Shown in pieces: positions 8,882 to 17,508 of a stretch of 64,000 nucleotides of DNA (its first letter is position 1; each line of letters starts with the position of its first letter). Source of the stretch: UBA3907 sp033810155 (GTDB lineage: Bacteria; Bacillota; Sulfobacillia; Fermentithermobacillales; Fermentithermobacillaceae); contig JAPXKJ010000001.1 of the NCBI GenBank assembly GCA_033810155.1, forward strand, positions 109,643-173,642, read 5' to 3'. The notes under the pieces are model-generated. The model was not told where the DNA came from. It searched no databases and saw only the letters and a program-made list of their open reading frames with translations. A program made the position numbers and the translations under genes.

Positions 8882-9319
8882 TTGAAGAGCAAAAAGCCGA
8901 TTATCATCATAGCCGTAGTCTTGGTAGTTGGTCTATCCGTAGGCTATTTTGTGGCGGCGAAAGCATGGGGATTTCCTTTGTTTGGCGCAACAAAAGACTC
9001 TGGTGACCCAAAGTCCGAAAACGTCAAAACTGTAACCTACAACCTGGGTCAGTTTATAACGAATCTTCTGGATCCCGGAAAGTATATCAGGGTAACCATT
9101 GAAATCGAGATGATGGATGGCAAGGAGAGTCAGGAACTGCTGTCAAAAATTCCTGAAGTTAAAACAGACATATATGCCCTTTTGAGGTCAAAAACTTACG
9201 AGGAACTCATAGGCGAGACTGGGTTAAGAGACCTCCAGGTTGATGTCCTTGAGAGGATTGAAGAGAGATGTCCTGGCATAGTAAAAAACGTGTACTTTTC
9301 GGAATTCATAATCCAGTGA
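8882..9319 (+). CDS. fliL: Flagellar basal body-associated protein FliL
   Basis: The 145-aa protein has one N-terminal membrane helix (residues 6-27) and a periplasmic-side domain. This domain contains the family motif YNLGQFITNLLDPGKYIRVTIEIEM, and the end reads VKNVYFSEFIIQ, typical of FliL. FliL surrounds and stabilises the MotAB stator, which suits its position directly after motB. Start is TTG at 8882. An RBS-like GAGGTGA lies upstream. Confidence 0.93.
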   Translation: MKSKKPIIIIAVVLVVGLSVGYFVAAKAWGFPLFGATKDSGDPKSENVKTVTYNLGQFITNLLDPGKYIRVTIEIEMMDGKESQELLSKIPEVKTDIYALLRSKTYEELIGETGLRDLQVDVLERIEERCPGIVKNVYFSEFIIQ

Positions 9320-9342
9320 GCGGTTGAAGGGAGTGAGATAGT

Positions 9343-10320
9343 TTGGCATTGACGCAAAAAGAGATCGAGGACCTGATTAACTCGATGATGGTTACAGGTG
9401 CAGAGCAACAAGAACCTCAAGTTGCCAAACCAAGATTGCGCGTCTATGACTTCAAACGCCCCGACAAGTTCTCCAAAGACCATTTGCGCGGGGTCCAGAT
9501 GTTGTTCGACAATTTGTGCAGATTCGTTACCTCGTATTTTTCCGGTTTCTTTAGGATGACGGTGCACTCAAATGTCGAATCGGTAGACCAGATAACCTAC
9601 GAAGAGTTCGCAAATAGCTTGCCCAATCCATGCGTCGTTGCAGTGGTCGAGTGGGATTCTCTTGCGTCAAATATGCTAGTTAGTTTCAGCCCGCAAATCG
9701 CGATCCCAATGGTAGATAGACTGTGCGGTGGTCCAGGCGATTCGCTTTCTCTCTCGAGGGTTTTGACAGATATTGAGTCAGCTGTGTTGATGCGAGTAGC
9801 TGAGACCATGACAGACATGCTTTCCGTCACGTTGCGCGAATTCAAGGTTGAAGAACACAACCTCAAAGTGTCTTCAATCGAACTGAACCCGTTGTTCATC
9901 CAACAAGCTATGGCGCCTAACGACGTGATTTTGTCTGTGATTCTGAGGATGAAATTTGGGGCTCAGTCCGGTACTATTGAGTTCTGCCTACCATATGTGC
10001 TCTTGGAACCTATCCTACCAACTCTTTCAGCACATCGCTGGTTCTCCAGAAGAAACGATGGAGACACGTCGCAGGATAGTGGCGATGCCATTGATGCAAT
10101 CAAACACATCGAAATACCAATCTCCTGTACTCTCGGAGAATCCACCCTTACAATGAAAGACATTCTTTCATTGAAACCCGGTGACGTAATTGAACTTAAC
10201 ACCAGGACGAAGGATCCTGCGGTAATTAACATTCTAGACAAACCAAAGTTCAAAGCTGAGATTGGACGGATTGGATCGAGACTTGCAGCTCGAATAGTTT
10301 CAAGAGCCGAGGACGCCTGA
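9343..10320 (+). CDS. fliM: Flagellar motor switch protein FliM
   Basis: FliM (325 aa) is the middle C-ring protein that binds phosphorylated CheY. It opens with the CheY-binding peptide LTQKEIEDLINSM, a form of the LSQxEIDxLL motif. A CheC-like middle domain follows (YDFKRPDKFSKDHLRGVQMLFDN). A C-terminal SpoA domain (about residues 240-310) contains LTMKDILSLKPGDVIELN. Start is TTG at 9343. The intact CheY-binding peptide implies that a CheY is encoded elsewhere. Confidence 0.96.
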   Translation: MALTQKEIEDLINSMMVTGAEQQEPQVAKPRLRVYDFKRPDKFSKDHLRGVQMLFDNLCRFVTSYFSGFFRMTVHSNVESVDQITYEEFANSLPNPCVVAVVEWDSLASNMLVSFSPQIAIPMVDRLCGGPGDSLSLSRVLTDIESAVLMRVAETMTDMLSVTLREFKVEEHNLKVSSIELNPLFIQQAMAPNDVILSVILRMKFGAQSGTIEFCLPYVLLEPILPTLSAHRWFSRRNDGDTSQDSGDAIDAIKHIEIPISCTLGESTLTMKDILSLKPGDVIELNTRTKDPAVINILDKPKFKAEIGRIGSRLAARIVSRAEDA

Positions 10321-10336
10321 AGGGAGTTGATAATTC

Positions 10337-10864
10337 ATGAAGGACGGAAGCCTTAGCCAAAGCGAAATAGAGGCTCTGTTACGAGAAGTAGAGGAATCCG
10401 AAAGTACAATCACCGATGTTACGCAACAACCAAATTTGGAAGCATCACGCGATGTGGAAGTTGACTATTCGAAAGAAAAGGCAGCTGCTGAAAAACAGGC
10501 AGAAAGCACAGATGATACAATAGGTGCATACAGTCCTAGGAACCAGAAAATGGTTTCGGTCAAACCTGCGAGGTTTGAAGAATTGGAACCCAAATCTGCA
10601 CCCGGGAGACTGGTCTCCGACATCGACCTTCTGATGGACATACCTTTAGCAATATCTGTGGAATTGGGAAAGGCAAAGTGCTATGTAAAAGACCTTTTAA
10701 ACCTAACAATCGGTTCCATAGTTGAACTAGACAAGCTCGCCGGCGACCCTGTTGACATCTTGGTGAACGGGAAATTGTTTGCTAAAGGGGAGGTAGTTGT
10801 CATAGATGAGAATTTCGGAGTTAGGATTCAAGAGATAGTGAACAAAGACCAAACCATCACCTGA
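10337..10864 (+). CDS. fliN: Flagellar motor switch protein FliN with N-terminal extension
   Basis: The C-terminal half (about residues 90-170) is the SpoA/FliN domain, with LMDIPLAISVELGKAKCYVKDLLNLTIGSIVELDKLAGDPVDILVNGK, a clear FliN signature. The first ~90 residues are a charged, probably unstructured extension. Unlike plain FliN, it begins SLSQSEIEALLREVEE, a second EIDALL-type peptide like that of FliM. The CheC-like middle domain of FliY is absent, so this looks like FliY with its phosphatase domain removed. ATG at 10337 follows AAGGGAG. Confidence 0.92.
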   Translation: MKDGSLSQSEIEALLREVEESESTITDVTQQPNLEASRDVEVDYSKEKAAAEKQAESTDDTIGAYSPRNQKMVSVKPARFEELEPKSAPGRLVSDIDLLMDIPLAISVELGKAKCYVKDLLNLTIGSIVELDKLAGDPVDILVNGKLFAKGEVVVIDENFGVRIQEIVNKDQTIT

Positions 10865-10956
10865 GATGGTAAGTAACTCATAGCCATTCTTAACCCAGGC
10901 GGTTTTTGTTAGATAGAGAAAAAAGGGGGGATCCGCCGGGGGGTTCCGGCATACAT

Positions 10957-12084
10957 ATGGACTGGTACTCTTTAGTTTCGTCGAGTTTCAAGATAATAGG
11001 GTTCCTCGGATTGGTAATCGTACTTTCGGCACTTCTTGTACGTTTCTCCAAACGTGGATTCAAGTCCCATCGACCTAGAGTCTGCCTTAAGATTGTAGAC
11101 TCTTTACCTCTTGGAAGAGATAAGATGCTTTGCGTGGTTGAAGCAGGTAGATCTATACTTCTGCTCGGGCTCACCAACAATAGTGTCTCCCTCTTAAAGG
11201 AGTTTTCTTCCGAAGAAGTCGAAAAAATGTTCAACCGAGAGGAAGAAGGGCCAAATCCCAAAGATAAGACGACTTTCTTTGCGAGATTCGCAGAGAATTT
11301 GGGCGAGCGAATGGATAAGTCAAGAAACCCCAAAACGCTCCTTATCCTTATCCTGAGCATTTTTACAATCCTGTCACTATCTACCCCGGCGTTCGCAGCT
11401 TCTAACAACCTCGTGCCTAACGTGAATATTTCAATTGATGGAGAAGCTGGGGAAGGTGGACTTGTAACGGCGATCAAGATTTTAGCTGCTCTTACAGTTC
11501 TTACACTAGCGCCTGCTATCTTAATCCTTACTACTTCCTTTACAAGGATAGCAGTGGTTTTTTCTTTCTTGCGAGCTGGATTGGGCACGCAGCAGACCCC
11601 GCCCAATCAAGTACTCATTGGGATAGCTCTTCTGCTTACCTTCTTCATAATGACGCCAACGTGGAGCCAAGTGAATGAGGAATCCATTGCACCATACATA
11701 GCGGGTGAAATAAGTGCTGAGGAAGCTGTCGCTCGCGGAGAACGACCTATCTTAGACTTCATGTTGAGACAGACGAGGGAAAAAGATCTCCAACTATTCG
11801 TCGAAATCACAGATAGTGATACACCCCTAAATCCCGAAGACATGTCTCTTGTCCAGGTCGTCCCTGCATTTGCAATTTCGGAACTCAAAACGGCATTTGA
11901 AATTGGCTTCCTACTCTTCCTGCCGTTTTTAGTAATCGATATGGTAATCGCATCTGCTCTTATGTCAATGGGAATGCTAATGCTCCCACCAGTCCTTATT
12001 TCACTACCTTTCAAAATCCTTTTGTTCGTTCTTGTAGATGGCTGGGGTCTTCTGACTAGATCGCTAATCAATGGTTTCAGATAG
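10957..12084 (+). CDS. fliP: FliO-FliP joined open reading frame (flagellar export gate)
   Basis: One uninterrupted frame (375 aa from ATG 10957) carries two proteins usually encoded separately. Residues 1-115 look like FliO: one membrane helix then LKIVDSLPLGRDKMLCVVEAGRSILLLGLT. Residues 119-375 are a full FliP. It begins with a signal peptide-like stretch ending in an AFA-A site, and continues through LTSFTRIAVVFSFLRAGLGTQQTPPNQVLIGIALLLTFF to MLMLPPVLISLPFK (as short segments of the FliP core). ATG 11311 could start FliP alone, but its upstream GGGCGAG is a poor ribosome site. A TTG at 10906 is an alternative upstream start. FliP is a core pore subunit; FliO helps its assembly. Confidence 0.9.
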   Translation: MDWYSLVSSSFKIIGFLGLVIVLSALLVRFSKRGFKSHRPRVCLKIVDSLPLGRDKMLCVVEAGRSILLLGLTNNSVSLLKEFSSEEVEKMFNREEEGPNPKDKTTFFARFAENLGERMDKSRNPKTLLILILSIFTILSLSTPAFAASNNLVPNVNISIDGEAGEGGLVTAIKILAALTVLTLAPAILILTTSFTRIAVVFSFLRAGLGTQQTPPNQVLIGIALLLTFFIMTPTWSQVNEESIAPYIAGEISAEEAVARGERPILDFMLRQTREKDLQLFVEITDSDTPLNPEDMSLVQVVPAFAISELKTAFEIGFLLFLPFLVIDMVIASALMSMGMLMLPPVLISLPFKILLFVLVDGWGLLTRSLINGFR

Positions 12085-12129
12085 TGGGCAGGGATACGGT
12101 TCCATGAGAATGTAGGGGGTGGTCTAGAG

Positions 12130-12396
12130 GTGACGATGGATCAGGTTATCTCGATAGGAAAAGAAACGATTGGAACAATATTGCTGGTAGCTGGGCCTTG
12201 TCTAGTTGTATCAGTTGTCGTTGGACTCATAATATCCATATTTCAGGCAACAACTCAGATTCACGACCAGACGCTTAGCTTTGTTCCAAAGATCTTAGCA
12301 GTTATGCTTTCAATGATGATATTTGGCGGTTGGATGCTAAAAGTAGTTATAGACTTCACTCAGAGATTGTTAGAAAACCTGCCAGGGCTCATATAG
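12130..12396 (+). CDS. fliQ: Flagellar export gate protein FliQ
   Basis: FliQ (88 aa, two membrane helices) is a pore subunit of the export gate. Diagnostic text is LVVSVVVGLIISIFQATTQIHDQTLSFVPKI, split around the conserved FQAxTQIxxxTLxFxPK motif. Start may be GTG 12130 or ATG 12136; AGGGGGTGG (12115-12123) suits the first. It lies between fliP and fliR, as in nearly all flagellar operons. Confidence 0.96.
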   Translation: MTMDQVISIGKETIGTILLVAGPCLVVSVVVGLIISIFQATTQIHDQTLSFVPKILAVMLSMMIFGGWMLKVVIDFTQRLLENLPGLI

Positions 12397-12416
12397 AACA
12401 GATACGGAGGAAAGTT

Positions 12417-13184
12417 ATGGGTACATGGGTTGAGGCTGTTTTCCCTTTCATATGGATCCTTTTACGCACTACAGGAGTTCTCATAACTGCGCCTGTATTT
12501 GGTGCCAAATATATACCTGCAATAGTAAAAGTAACTATCAGTCTAGTGCTAGGCTATATGCTCTATCCCATAGTGCCTTCGGCAACCCCTCCAAACTCGC
12601 CAGCAAGTTTCATTTTGTGCGCTGCAAGTGAGATCCTTCTAGGATTAGTCATAGGTTTTTGCGGCAACATAATCATGGCAGCTATAGAGACTGCAGGCCA
12701 TATTGCAGACATTGAGATCGGTTTCGGCATGGCGAATGTAGTAGATCCTCAGTATGGTCAATCATCTCCAGTTCTAGGTACTTTCAAGTACCTGCTTATC
12801 CTCTTGGTGTTTCTAAGCATAGACGGCCACCATCTCTTCATAAGGGCCTTGTATCAGTCCTTTGATCTTGTGCCGGCAGGAGCAGCGTACATACCACGAG
12901 CATGGACACAAGTAGGGCTAAGCGCAGCTGGTGGAATATTCAAAACCGCTATTATCCTTTCTTGCCCTGTGTGGGCATCTGCTCTCATAGTTGACTTCGC
13001 CCTAGGCGCAATAGCTAGAACTGTACCCCAGATGAACCTGTTTGTCATAGGAATGCCCATAAAAACCTTAGTCGGCCTAGGGATTATCTCAGCTTCCGTG
13101 ATGTTCTACGGGGCATTTACCGAGCAAATAACCATGTCAATGAAGGCCCTTTTGCAGACTCTTCTGGAGGTTTTGGGAGGATGA
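12417..13184 (+). CDS. fliR: Flagellar export gate protein FliR
   Basis: This 255-aa, multi-membrane-helix protein is the FliR gate subunit. Conserved features are RTTGVLITAPVFGAKYIPAIVK near the N-terminus and ETAGHIADIEIGFGMANVVDPQ in the middle, together with the C-terminal NLFVIGMPIKTLVGLGI. ATG 12417 has a good CGGAGG site 6 bases upstream; longer in-frame starts inside fliQ were rejected. Its stop overlaps the flhB start (ATGA). FliR and FlhB are separate here, unlike the fused form in some clostridia. Confidence 0.95.
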   Translation: MGTWVEAVFPFIWILLRTTGVLITAPVFGAKYIPAIVKVTISLVLGYMLYPIVPSATPPNSPASFILCAASEILLGLVIGFCGNIIMAAIETAGHIADIEIGFGMANVVDPQYGQSSPVLGTFKYLLILLVFLSIDGHHLFIRALYQSFDLVPAGAAYIPRAWTQVGLSAAGGIFKTAIILSCPVWASALIVDFALGAIARTVPQMNLFVIGMPIKTLVGLGIISASVMFYGAFTEQITMSMKALLQTLLEVLGG

Positions 13185-14281
13185 CCACGTACATGGACAT
13201 AGATCTGCAGCTTTTTTCAGCTGAGAAAAAGGAACCGGCAACGCCAAAAAGAAGGCAGATGGCAAAAGAAAAGGGGCAGGTTTTTGCTAGCCAAGATCTG
13301 ACCTCTGCTATCAGCATGCTCTGTGCCGTATTTGCTCTTAAGTACAGCGCGAGGTTTAGTGTCGAAATAATAGGTAAGAAAGCGGCCCAGATCTGGACCT
13401 ACTATCCCGCATCACCATGGGGCATCGAATGGGCGTGTAAGGCGCTCAACGATGCGGTTATCACTTTGATCTTGGCAAGCCTCCCAATAATGACTGCTGC
13501 CCTCGTATTTGGTACAATGACCTCCATGTTTCAGGTAGGCTTTTCGTTCAGGGCAAACCTGATACTACCAGATTTTAAGAGACTAAACCCACTGGAGGGT
13601 TTCAAACGTATCTTCTCAAAACGCTCCCTAGAAGGACTAGCGAAATCTATCCTGAAAATCGTGTTAGTAGGTCTCGTGGGATGGAACACATTGAAAGACA
13701 TATGGCCACAATTGGCTGGCCTGTTAGTGGTCGATTTACCGCAATCAGTTAACATAGTTTGGACAAGCATTGAGAACATACTAATAAACTCAAGCATTCT
13801 TTTGGTATTAATAGGCGTTGTTGATTACCTCTTTGAATGGTGGGAATTTGAAAAGAGCATAATGATGACGCGCCAGGAGATCATCGAAGAGTTCAAGGAC
13901 ACAGAAGGCAAACCCGAGGTCAAGCAAGCGATAAGGCAAAGACAACGAAGAATTGCGATGAACAGGATGATGCAAGATGTACCTAGCGCCGATGTAGTCT
14001 TGGTAAATCCTACCCACTATGCAGTGGCCCTAAGGTATGATATGGCCAAAGATGCTGCTCCAAAAGTGGTAGCTAAAGGAACCGACCAAATAGCGTTTCG
14101 CATACGATCAATTGCTGAGCACAGCGACGTCTTCGTATTTGAAGATCCTGTTCTCACTCAATCTATATACTGGGCCGTGGACATAGGAGAGATGATACCT
14201 GAAGAACTGTACGAGGCCGTAGCTCAAGTGCTCGCTTACGTATATCATGTTTCCGGCAAACTAGACGCGGAGGGAATCTAA
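13181..14281 (+). CDS. flhB: Flagellar export switch protein FlhB
   Basis: FlhB (366 aa) sets export substrate specificity. It starts DLQLFSAEKKEPATPKRRQ, a typical FlhB opening, has four membrane helices (about 30-210), and a cytoplasmic domain with the autocleavage motif NPTH at residues 276-279 (NPTHYAVALRY). The C-terminal part VPEELY-like segment MIPEELYEAVAQVLAYVY is conserved. GGAGG at 13166-13170 supports the ATG at 13181. The stop overlaps the flhA start by one base. Confidence 0.97.
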   Translation: MTTYMDIDLQLFSAEKKEPATPKRRQMAKEKGQVFASQDLTSAISMLCAVFALKYSARFSVEIIGKKAAQIWTYYPASPWGIEWACKALNDAVITLILASLPIMTAALVFGTMTSMFQVGFSFRANLILPDFKRLNPLEGFKRIFSKRSLEGLAKSILKIVLVGLVGWNTLKDIWPQLAGLLVVDLPQSVNIVWTSIENILINSSILLVLIGVVDYLFEWWEFEKSIMMTRQEIIEEFKDTEGKPEVKQAIRQRQRRIAMNRMMQDVPSADVVLVNPTHYAVALRYDMAKDAAPKVVAKGTDQIAFRIRSIAEHSDVFVFEDPVLTQSIYWAVDIGEMIPEELYEAVAQVLAYVYHVSGKLDAEGI

Positions 14282-16326
14282 TGCTTACTCGAGGAACTAA
14301 CAGCATCATATCAGTGTTTGTACTGTTAATCGTGGCCATGATGGTCATACCGCTGCCTCCGGCTCTGCTTGACGTGCTAATTGCCGTGAATTTCAGCATG
14401 GCAATCGCGATTTTGCTTCTGACCATGTATACAAAAGAACCCCTTGATTTTTCGGTGTTCCCTTCACTTCTCCTAATCATGACTCTGTTCCGTTTGTCGA
14501 TAAACGTGTCCTCCACACGTCTCATCCTTCTAAGACACAACGCCGGAAGCATAATCGAAGCATTTGGTCAGTTCGTAGTGGGGGGCAATGAAGTAGTAGG
14601 TCTTATCATATTCATCATACTTGTCATCATACAATTCGTCGTTATCACCAAAGGATCTGAGAGAGTTGCCGAGGTAGCAGCGAGGTTCACGCTTGACGCG
14701 ATGCCTGGGAAACAAATGTCCATAGATGCCGATCTCAGCTCAGGTTTAATAACAGAGGAAGATGCACGGCTAAGGAGAAGGGCCATAGAACAGGAAGCTG
14801 ATTTTTACGGAGCCATGGACGGTGCTTCAAAGTTTGTAAAGGGAGACGCAATTGCAGGGCTAATAATTACTGCAATCAATTTGTTGGGCGGATTTGCAGT
14901 CGGGATGCTTCAACATGGTCTACCGGCCGCAGAGGCTTGGCACAAATATGCTTTGTTGACCGTAGGAGACGGTTTGGTAAGTCAGCTTCCCGCGCTCATA
15001 ATCTCCACAGCTACCGGCATCATCGTGACCAGAAGCGCTTCGAGAGAGAATCTAAGTGCCGATGTAATCGGACAGGTCTTATCCACGCCAAAAGTACTTT
15101 CAATAACAGGCGGAGCGCTCCTCGTCCTTGCCATGATACCAGGATTCCCCAAACCATCCCTTATCATTCTTGGCATAGTATGGCTGTTTTTGGGTAGAAT
15201 GGTAGAAACGTCGAAACTTGCAACGGAATCGAAAGAGAGGGAAGAGGCCTACAGAAAAGAGCTCGAGGAGCAAAAGAGCCCTGAGGCAGCTCTGAATCTT
15301 ATCAAGGTAGATCCCCTTGAAATAGAGTTCGGCCTTGCACTGCTTCCAATTGCAGATCCATCGCAAGGCGGCGACCTCATAGACAGGATCGTTATGATTC
15401 GAAGGCAGCTTGCCTCTGAACTCGGTGTACTAATCCCTGTCATAAGGGTAAGAGACAACTTTGCAGGTTTAGGTCCGAATTCATATCGAATCAACCTGCG
15501 AGGCATAGAAATAGGGTGTGGAGAAGTTTACCCGGACAGGGTTATGGCTCTGGGAGGGACTCCTAGAGCTCAAGAACTTCAGGGTATTCCGGGTAAAGAA
15601 CCCGCTTTTGGACTTGATGTTGTGTGGATACCGAAGTCACAGAAAGAAGAAGCGGAAGCGTTAGGATACACTGTAATAGAAGCTTCGGCAGTAATAGCAA
15701 CTCATCTAACAGAAGTCTTGCGCAAAAACGCCCACCTGCTTCTAACAAGACAAGAAACTCAACGGCTTATAGATCTGGTCAAAGCCGAAGATGCTCCCTG
15801 CGTAGAAGAGGCCATACCGAATTTGGTGTCTTTGGGTGATTGCCAAAAAGTCCTTCAGAATTTGTTGAAGGAAGGAATACCCATAAGAGATCTAGTAACA
15901 ATAATGGAGGGCATTGCTGACGCGGCAAAAGTGTCCAAGGATCCTGACTACCTCACTATGAGAGTCAGAGAAAACCTTTCAAAACTCATTACAGTAACGG
16001 TTGGTTTGGATAAAGGGCCTTTTCAGGTCGCAGTCTTAGGACCCGATCTAGAGAAAGAAATCTTGGAAGCAACAAGAAGGGGCGATAGGGGGGCATACGT
16101 TGCGATCGCGTCGGAAAGACTTGCCAAGATAATGCAGGCAATACAGGTAGCGATGAACGAGATCGCACCTAAAGCACCGAAACCGGTTTTGCTGACATCT
16201 GCTTCATGTCGTAGCCAAGTCTATGAGATTGCGTCACGGGTGGTGCCAGAAGTGGCAGTTGTAGCTTATGAGGAACTTGACGACAGAGCAAATATTGAGG
16301 TAGCTAAGGTGATTAGCATTGAATGA
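14281..16326 (+). CDS. flhA: Flagellar export apparatus protein FlhA
   Basis: FlhA (681 aa) forms the nonameric export channel. The N-terminal half has about eight membrane helices and the FHIPEP-family signature: FPSLLLIMTLFRLSINVSSTRLIL, then RFTLDAMPGKQMSIDADL. The C-terminal half is the large cytoplasmic docking domain. All expected segments are present at normal length. The gene that should follow, flhF, is not there; instead a PilZ gene overlaps the 3' end by 8 bases. Confidence 0.98.
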   Translation: MLTRGTNSIISVFVLLIVAMMVIPLPPALLDVLIAVNFSMAIAILLLTMYTKEPLDFSVFPSLLLIMTLFRLSINVSSTRLILLRHNAGSIIEAFGQFVVGGNEVVGLIIFIILVIIQFVVITKGSERVAEVAARFTLDAMPGKQMSIDADLSSGLITEEDARLRRRAIEQEADFYGAMDGASKFVKGDAIAGLIITAINLLGGFAVGMLQHGLPAAEAWHKYALLTVGDGLVSQLPALIISTATGIIVTRSASRENLSADVIGQVLSTPKVLSITGGALLVLAMIPGFPKPSLIILGIVWLFLGRMVETSKLATESKEREEAYRKELEEQKSPEAALNLIKVDPLEIEFGLALLPIADPSQGGDLIDRIVMIRRQLASELGVLIPVIRVRDNFAGLGPNSYRINLRGIEIGCGEVYPDRVMALGGTPRAQELQGIPGKEPAFGLDVVWIPKSQKEEAEALGYTVIEASAVIATHLTEVLRKNAHLLLTRQETQRLIDLVKAEDAPCVEEAIPNLVSLGDCQKVLQNLLKEGIPIRDLVTIMEGIADAAKVSKDPDYLTMRVRENLSKLITVTVGLDKGPFQVAVLGPDLEKEILEATRRGDRGAYVAIASERLAKIMQAIQVAMNEIAPKAPKPVLLTSASCRSQVYEIASRVVPEVAVVAYEELDDRANIEVAKVISIE

Positions 16327-16711
16327 CAATGACCAGCCAAAAGTCAATAGACAGGATTTCAGAGCAGAAACGGCATACCCTTTCTGGTTCAGAAAACTTG
16401 AGACGAACGATGGTCCAAAAGGTGACGAAGCAAAGTGGCATCGCTCCTATACGCTCAATCTCTCAGCCGGGGGGGCTCTGGTTTCAAGTTCCAATGAAAA
16501 CCTTCACCAGGGGGACCTCATCGAGTTTGAGTTGGTCGTTCCGGGAGGCCCCATATTCGGTATTGCCAAAGTCGTTAGAGTGGTTTTGGATGGTCAGGGA
16601 GAAGAGCGGTATGCGTTTATGTTTGTGTCAATTGCCCCTAGAGATAAGGATCGAGTAGCACAGGTAGTTCTAAATGACGGACTGGAGAAACGTTACGATG
16701 AATCAAGGTGA
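16319..16711 (+). CDS. PilZ domain protein, probable c-di-GMP receptor
   Basis: This 130-aa protein consists of one PilZ domain. Both c-di-GMP binding elements are present: an RxxxR motif (NRQDFR, Arg11 and Arg15) and the N-x-S-x-x-G motif (NLSAGGAL) about 35 residues later. The beta-barrel pattern continues with GDLIEFELVVPG and GIAKVVRV. PilZ proteins in flagellar operons usually modulate motor speed (YcgR-like), but this one lacks the YcgR N-terminal domain. Start TTG 16319 overlaps the flhA end; the gene also overlaps the sigma factor start. Confidence 0.85.
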   Translation: MNDNDQPKVNRQDFRAETAYPFWFRKLETNDGPKGDEAKWHRSYTLNLSAGGALVSSSNENLHQGDLIEFELVVPGGPIFGIAKVVRVVLDGQGEERYAFMFVSIAPRDKDRVAQVVLNDGLEKRYDESR

Positions 16712-17483
16712 CAATGATTCTAAAGATCTAGATACCCTATGGCGTAACTACAAGATGTTAAACGACAAAAATGCCAGGGACCAGCTCATAATCCATTATG
16801 CCCCTCTTGTGAAGTATGTTGCGGGCAGAGTTGCGATGAACCTTCCCAAAAGCGTAGATGATGGAGATCTAATCGGCTACGGTAGTCTGGGACTTCTTGA
16901 TGCAATGGATAGATTTGATCTACAAAGAGGGGTGAAATTTGAGACCTATGCCATAGCCAGAATCAGAGGTGCCATGATAGACGGACTACGCTCGATGGAT
17001 TGGGTGCCCGTGTCTGTTAGGCAGAGGAATAAATCTATTGAGGAAGCAACAAGAAATCTAGAAAACCGACTTGGAAGATCAGCCACAGATGAGGAAATAG
17101 CGAGTGAACTCAACATGTCCATTGAAGAATACAATCAGCGGATACTGGATATGTCCTCATCGTCTATCTTGTCATTTGATGATATATGGGGAACCCCTTC
17201 AGACAGTGATAATTCATATCGCCCTGCAGAACTCAAAGATGAAAAGGCGCCTGACCCAATCGATGAAACAGAGTGGACGCTCAAAAAACAAGACCTTGCA
17301 ATGGCTATTGACAGGCTTCCCGAGCGCGAAAAACTCGTAGTATCGCTGTACTACTACGAAGGACTTACGGTAAAGGAGATCGCTAAGATCCTCGGTGTTT
17401 CCCCTTCACGGGTCTCACAGCTACATACAAAGGCCGTAATTCGGCTTAGGGGCTCACTTTCATCAGATGGGTCTTTGCGCTAG
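16698..17483 (+). CDS. fliA: RNA polymerase sigma factor for flagellar genes (FliA/SigD/WhiG family)
   Basis: This 261-aa sigma-28 factor transcribes late flagellar and chemotaxis genes. Region 2 reads LIGYGSLGLLDAMDRFDLQRGVKFETYAIARIRGAMIDGLRSMDWVP as consecutive short motifs, with the diagnostic RGAMxDxLRxxDWVPR-like block. Region 4 ends in the helix-turn-helix GLTVKEIAKILGVSPSRVSQLHTKAV. ATG 16698 follows GGAGA with good spacing. It overlaps the PilZ gene end. No anti-sigma gene flgM is visible here. Confidence 0.96.
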   Translation: MNQGDNDSKDLDTLWRNYKMLNDKNARDQLIIHYAPLVKYVAGRVAMNLPKSVDDGDLIGYGSLGLLDAMDRFDLQRGVKFETYAIARIRGAMIDGLRSMDWVPVSVRQRNKSIEEATRNLENRLGRSATDEEIASELNMSIEEYNQRILDMSSSSILSFDDIWGTPSDSDNSYRPAELKDEKAPDPIDETEWTLKKQDLAMAIDRLPEREKLVVSLYYYEGLTVKEIAKILGVSPSRVSQLHTKAVIRLRGSLSSDGSLR

Positions 17484-17508
17484 TCGCACAAGCGGGAGGA
17501 TTCCGAAA

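Noticed and set aside
10890..11606. 238-aa minus-strand open frame
   Set aside because: It is antisense to the FliO-FliP gene, has a composition of frequent Ser/Arg/Leu without recognisable domains, and lacks a ribosome site.
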